Positions 60,513-64,000 of a DNA stretch of 64,000 bases are shown here, in pieces. The position numbers and the translations under genes were made by a program. The DNA lies in contig DATKQE010000077.1 of assembly GCA_035532935.1 (NCBI GenBank), positions 93,507 through 157,506 on the forward strand, written 5' to 3'. This DNA is from DATJLY01 sp035532935 (GTDB taxonomy: Bacteria; Pseudomonadota; Alphaproteobacteria; ATCC43930; CGMCC-115725). The notes beneath the pieces are model-generated. The model was not told the DNA's origin, ran no database searches, and saw only the letters and a program-made list of their open reading frames with translations. The first letter of the stretch is position 1, and the number at the start of each line of letters is the position of its first letter.

Positions 60513-60530
60513 TGTGACGATGTTGTCACA
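60513..60530. promoter_or_regulatory. Inverted repeat between mepA and the L,D-transpeptidase
   Basis: TGTGAC-N6-GTCACA is a perfect 6-bp inverted repeat, 12 bases upstream of the mepA start and 97 before the transpeptidase start. It resembles a CRP half-site pair but with 8 rather than 6 bases between the TGTGA and TCACA cores. A candidate operator. Confidence 0.45.
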
Positions 60531-60626
60531 GGATGGGTCGAGTTTGATGAAGTTTTCGTGAGCTTATGATTTATGAACCGGCTTCTGTTATTGAATTCCG
60601 GCCGCGGCGGCTGCTCGAGGATGTTC

Positions 60627-62219
60627 ATGAACTTTCGCCTGCCGGTCTTCGTCACCGCCTTGAGCTTGGCCGCTGTTCTGACGACCGCGCCGGCGTGGAG
60701 CAACGGCAGCAGGATCAGCGCCGCGATTCGCGGTCTCGTCGCCGCGGAGTCCGTTGGCGACTCATCGGTGTCGGGCGCGCTGCGCCAGTTCTATGATGCG
60801 CGCAACGATGTTCCCGCCTGGGTCGACGATTCGAAACGGCTTGCCGCGCTCATGGCGATCCTGGCGGACGCGCCGCAGCAGGGGCTGGCATTTCCCGTCG
60901 CGAATTCGCTGGTGACGGGGGGTCCGGCGACCGCGGCGGCGCGCGACGTGGCGCTGACGCGGCTTGCGCTCGGCTATGCCACGGCGTTGGCGTTGGGCCG
61001 CGTGCGGCCGGAAGATTTCGAGACCGACTGGGCGATACCCGGTCGCGCCTTCGACGCGGCGGCAGGACTGAACCGCGCGCTCGAGGGCGATCTTGCCGCG
61101 TGGTATGCGGGACTTCCCCCGGATGAGACTGCCTATCGGCGGCTGGTGGCGGCGCTGGCGCGCTATCGCAAGATCGCCGCGAGCGGCGGCTGGGCTTCGG
61201 TCCCGCGCGGCGTTCCGCTCAAGCTCGGCATGGAGGATCCGCGTGTTCCCCTGTTGCGCCGGCGGCTCGAGGCCGAGGGCGATCTGCGTGAAGCGGCGGC
61301 GCCGGCTGCGGCGGTTGCCACCGCGCCGGCTGGCGATCCCAACACGGTGTTCGACGATACGCTCGAGGCGGCGGTGAAGCGCTTCCAGAGCCGGCACGGC
61401 ATCGCCGTCGACGGCACGGTCGGCCCGCGCACGCTCGCCGCAATGAACGTCCCGGTGCGCGCGCGCGTCGGGCAGATCGAGCTCAATCTCGAGCGCTGGC
61501 GGTCGCTGCCGCACGATTTCGGCGCGCGCTTCATGATGGTCAACGTGCCTGCCGAGCGGCTCACGATCGTCGATCACGACGTGCCGGTCATCACCATGAA
61601 GGTGGTGGTCGGCGACCCCAAGCATCCGACCCCGGTGATGCGCACTTCCATGGTTGCCGTGACGCTCAATCCGACCTGGACGATTCCCACCTCGATCGTA
61701 ACCCAAGATCTCCTGCCGAAGTCGCGACGGCATCCGGACTATCTGCTCAAGAACGACATCGTGTTCACGCCTGGCCGCGGCTGGCAGCAGATGCCTGGGC
61801 CGAAGAATCCGCTTGGCCGCATCAAGTTCGAATCGCCCAACCGCTTCGACGTCTATCTTCACGACACCCCTTCGCGCTTCGTCTTTGATCATTATTTCCG
61901 CGCCCAGAGCCATGGCTGCGTCCGGCTCGAACGGGCCGACGAGGTCGCGGACTTCGTGCTGCAAAGGACGGGGTGGACGCCGCCCGAGCTCACCGCGGCG
62001 GTGGCGAGCGGCGCGACCCTTCACATCCAGTTGAAACGCCGCTGGCCGGTCTATCTCGTCTACGCGACCAGCTTCGTCGACGAGGACGGCGCGGTCGAAT
62101 TCCGCGATGATCTCTACGGCAGGGATGCGCGGCTGCGCGCAGCCTTGGCGGCAGCGCGTCAGAAGCGCGACGGGATCGCGCGGCGCATGCCTCCGGGGGC
62201 GACGCTCGGCCATAGTTAG
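60627..62219 (+). CDS. L,D-transpeptidase, YcbB-like
   Basis: 530 residues. A signal peptide (MNFRLPVFVTALSLAAVLTT) is followed by an N-terminal scaffold domain, a peptidoglycan-binding domain (AVKRFQSRHGIAVDGTVGPR) and a YkuD catalytic domain ending in SHGCVRLERADEV, with nucleophile Cys431. It makes 3-3 crosslinks in peptidoglycan from tetrapeptide donors. ATG 60627 is chosen because GAGG lies six bases before it; ATG 60573 and 60621 are possible. An AAPAAAVATAPAG linker interrupts the middle. Divergent from mepA, which cuts the D,D-crosslinks. Confidence 0.92.
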   Translation: MNFRLPVFVTALSLAAVLTTAPAWSNGSRISAAIRGLVAAESVGDSSVSGALRQFYDARNDVPAWVDDSKRLAALMAILADAPQQGLAFPVANSLVTGGPATAAARDVALTRLALGYATALALGRVRPEDFETDWAIPGRAFDAAAGLNRALEGDLAAWYAGLPPDETAYRRLVAALARYRKIAASGGWASVPRGVPLKLGMEDPRVPLLRRRLEAEGDLREAAAPAAAVATAPAGDPNTVFDDTLEAAVKRFQSRHGIAVDGTVGPRTLAAMNVPVRARVGQIELNLERWRSLPHDFGARFMMVNVPAERLTIVDHDVPVITMKVVVGDPKHPTPVMRTSMVAVTLNPTWTIPTSIVTQDLLPKSRRHPDYLLKNDIVFTPGRGWQQMPGPKNPLGRIKFESPNRFDVYLHDTPSRFVFDHYFRAQSHGCVRLERADEVADFVLQRTGWTPPELTAAVASGATLHIQLKRRWPVYLVYATSFVDEDGAVEFRDDLYGRDARLRAALAAARQKRDGIARRMPPGATLGHS

Positions 62220-62386
62220 CCGGATCGAACGCGGCTACCCGCGTCGCAAGGCCGTAGCGAAGATGTGTCGAAGCGCACACGGCCTGCATTCAATATTGCG
62301 CCCTCGCGCGTTTCCGGATAGCGTCACACGACGCTTGGTCGTGGGTATTTGTCGTAATTCAACAGGATTTTCGCGGCGGGAACGTG

Positions 62387-64000
62387 ATGGCTCGGGGGTC
62401 GAGAGCGAAACGGAAAGCTGCGCTTCGCGTGCCGGGGGTGGCGCTGGCGGCGCTGGCGCTGGGGGCAGGCCACGGCGAGGCGCAACTCGTCGGCGGGCAC
62501 GTGACGGGCGGCCAGGCGACGATCAATGCGCTGTCGCCGACCAGCACGGTGATCAACCAGCAGAGTCAGAACGCGAGCTTTCGCTGGCAGAGCTTTTCGA
62601 TTCCCGCGGGCTCGGCGGTGGCGTTTCGCCAGCCGAGCACGAGTTCGATCGCGCTCAACACCGTGACCGGGGGCAGCGCCTCGGCGATCTATGGCAGCCT
62701 CACCGCGAACGGGCATGTGTGGCTGATCAATCCCAACGGGATCGTCGTCGGGCCCTCGGCGCAGGTGACGGCGGCAGGCGTGCTGCTGAGTACGATCGGG
62801 ACCAGCGACCAGGATTTCATGGCGGGCAACTACGCCTTCAATACCCCCGGCCATTCCGACGCGGCGATCGTTAACCACGGCCACGTGGTGGCGACGAGCG
62901 GCGGCTCGGTGGTGATGGTAGCGCCGCAGGTGCGCAATGACGGTCTCGTCGAGGCGGATCTGGGCACGGTGGTGCTGGCCGGCGCCAAGGCGTTCACGGT
63001 CGATTTCGCCGGCGACGCGCTGCTCAAATTCGCGATCACGAAGCCGGTCGATGCGGTGCCGGTGGGGACGAAGTCGCTGGTGACCAACACCGGCACGGTC
63101 GCGGCGTCGGGCGGCACGGTGCTGATGACGGCGCAGGCGGCGCAGGGCGTGCTCGACAACGTCATCAACACCAGCGGCATCGTCGAGGCCACCAGCGTGG
63201 CGCAAGTTGGCGGCACGATCGTGCTGGCGGCCACGGGCGGCGGCACCACGGTGAGCGGCACGCTCGACGCGTCCGGCACGGGCACGGGTGAGGCCGGCGG
63301 CACAGTCGCGGTGCTGGGCGACAGCGTGACGCTAACAGCGACGGCGCGGGTGAATGTGTCGGGCGATAGCGGCGGTGGCACCGCGCTCGTCGGCGGCAAT
63401 CTCCACGGCGCGGGACCGCAGCAGAACGCCGCATCGACCACTGTCGCGCAAGGCGCCGTCATCGACGCCAGCGCCATCGCAAGCGGCAACGGCGGCACTG
63501 TCGCGGTGTGGGCCGACGACAGGACGCGCTTCGACGGCGCGATCATCGCACGTGGCGGCTTGGCAGGCGGCAATGGCGGGTTCGTCGAGACCTCGGGCAG
63601 AGAACAATTGTCCGTGCAGACCGGGTCGGTCGATACTTCGGCGCCGCACGGCAGCCTGGGAACCTGGCTGCTCGATCCGACCGACATCACCGTCGCAAGC
63701 GGCATCTCGGGCGCCATCGATCCGGCCACGCTCGGCGCCGCCTCGAGCAACGTGCTGCTGCAGGCCGCCAACGACATCACCTTCGACAACGGCGTCTTCA
63801 TCGGCGCCGCCGGCGTCGGCATCACCGCAAGGGCGGGGAATTCGATCACCGTCGCGCCCGGCGCGGAGATCGACACGAATGGCGGCAACATCACGCTGAG
63901 CGCCAATGACCCGACAGGCCCCGCCTCGGGCCGCGGCAGTATCGTCATCGACGCGACCCTTTCTACTGCGGGCGTGGATCCGATCCACAGCACCCTCGTC
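62387..64000 (+). CDS. Filamentous haemagglutinin-like exoprotein, 5' part
   Basis: Open to the right edge: 538 residues so far. A signal peptide (GVALAALALGAGHGEAQ) leads into a TPS secretion domain (STVINQQSQNASFRWQSFSI, LINPNGIVVGPSAQVTAAG, with the NPNG motif), then beta-helix repeats rich in Gly, Thr and Val (GTVLMTAQAAQGVLDN, GTVAVLGDSVTLTATA), and WLLDPTDITV, a junction typical of large FHA-like adhesins. Export would need a TpsB partner, probably downstream. ATG 62387 follows GTG 62384 in the same frame. Confidence 0.88.
   Translation, partial: MARGSRAKRKAALRVPGVALAALALGAGHGEAQLVGGHVTGGQATINALSPTSTVINQQSQNASFRWQSFSIPAGSAVAFRQPSTSSIALNTVTGGSASAIYGSLTANGHVWLINPNGIVVGPSAQVTAAGVLLSTIGTSDQDFMAGNYAFNTPGHSDAAIVNHGHVVATSGGSVVMVAPQVRNDGLVEADLGTVVLAGAKAFTVDFAGDALLKFAITKPVDAVPVGTKSLVTNTGTVAASGGTVLMTAQAAQGVLDNVINTSGIVEATSVAQVGGTIVLAATGGGTTVSGTLDASGTGTGEAGGTVAVLGDSVTLTATARVNVSGDSGGGTALVGGNLHGAGPQQNAASTTVAQGAVIDASAIASGNGGTVAVWADDRTRFDGAIIARGGLAGGNGGFVETSGREQLSVQTGSVDTSAPHGSLGTWLLDPTDITVASGISGAIDPATLGAASSNVLLQAANDITFDNGVFIGAAGVGITARAGNSITVAPGAEIDTNGGNITLSANDPTGPASGRGSIVIDATLSTAGVDPIHSTLV

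Noticed and set aside
60513..60530. A standard CRP binding site
   Set aside because: The half-sites TGTGA and TCACA are 8 rather than 6 bases apart, so it is listed only as an inverted repeat.

Overview
The window is high-GC and gene-dense, and looks chromosomal. ParE-type topoisomerase, twin-arginine and lipoprotein signals, GTG/TTG starts and two GGAAC-N16/17-CGTT promoters (the EcfG general-stress consensus of Alphaproteobacteria) suggest an alphaproteobacterium. I cannot place it to order. I recognised no rRNA, tRNA, CRISPR array or intact insertion sequence.

Layout. 1-12.6 kb holds envelope and surface-glycan functions: three FkbM-type methyltransferases, a PAP2 phosphatase, the periplasmic glucan pair OpgD/OpgH in divergent orientation, a polymerase/ligase-like polytopic protein, an orphan lipoprotein and a PRC-barrel stress protein. 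12.6-28.5 kb is one long minus-strand operon for alpha-glucan and trehalose metabolism, transcribed glgE, treS-mak, glgB, glgX, treZ, treY, with overlapping or closely spaced genes. It combines the GlgE maltose-1-phosphate route with both the TreY/TreZ and TreS trehalose routes. GlgE carries an extra N-terminal GH13 module.

29-39.6 kb holds a glycine-zipper lipoprotein, then a two-gene unit of a thioredoxin-reductase-like flavoprotein and a probable selenoprotein of the UGSC type. The latter has an in-frame UGA at codon 97, a U-x-x-C motif and a SECIS-like hairpin with a GGUC loop. A PEP-CTERM protein with PrsT, a lone molybdenum hydroxylase large subunit, a PilZ protein and a lipoprotein follow. 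39.5-42.6 kb is a minus-strand catabolic-looking group (small membrane protein, CaiB/BaiF CoA-transferase, DUF2848 protein, broken nucleoside transporter, Rieske ferredoxin). The transporter is disrupted by a 40-bp tandem duplication and 3' loss.

42.7-49.6 kb holds a FecR protein with a CHASE2 adenylate/guanylate cyclase, a putative envelope protein, a ferredoxin reductase, a stand-alone Lrp/AsnC ligand-binding domain and a DEAD-box helicase. 49.9-53.4 kb is a four-gene ABC importer operon with a cysteine hydrolase. 53.4-64 kb holds parE, a YciA-type thioesterase, an RlpA-like lipoprotein under a predicted EcfG promoter, a GAF-GAF-PAS cyclase frameshifted in a CG-dinucleotide run, a MocR-type remnant, the murein enzymes MepA and an L,D-transpeptidase, and the start of a filamentous-haemagglutinin-like exoprotein that runs off the window.

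Themes: envelope glycans and peptidoglycan remodelling, osmotic and desiccation protection by trehalose and osmoregulated glucans, cyclic-nucleotide signalling, and a candidate Sec-based redox module that is the strongest candidate for something new.
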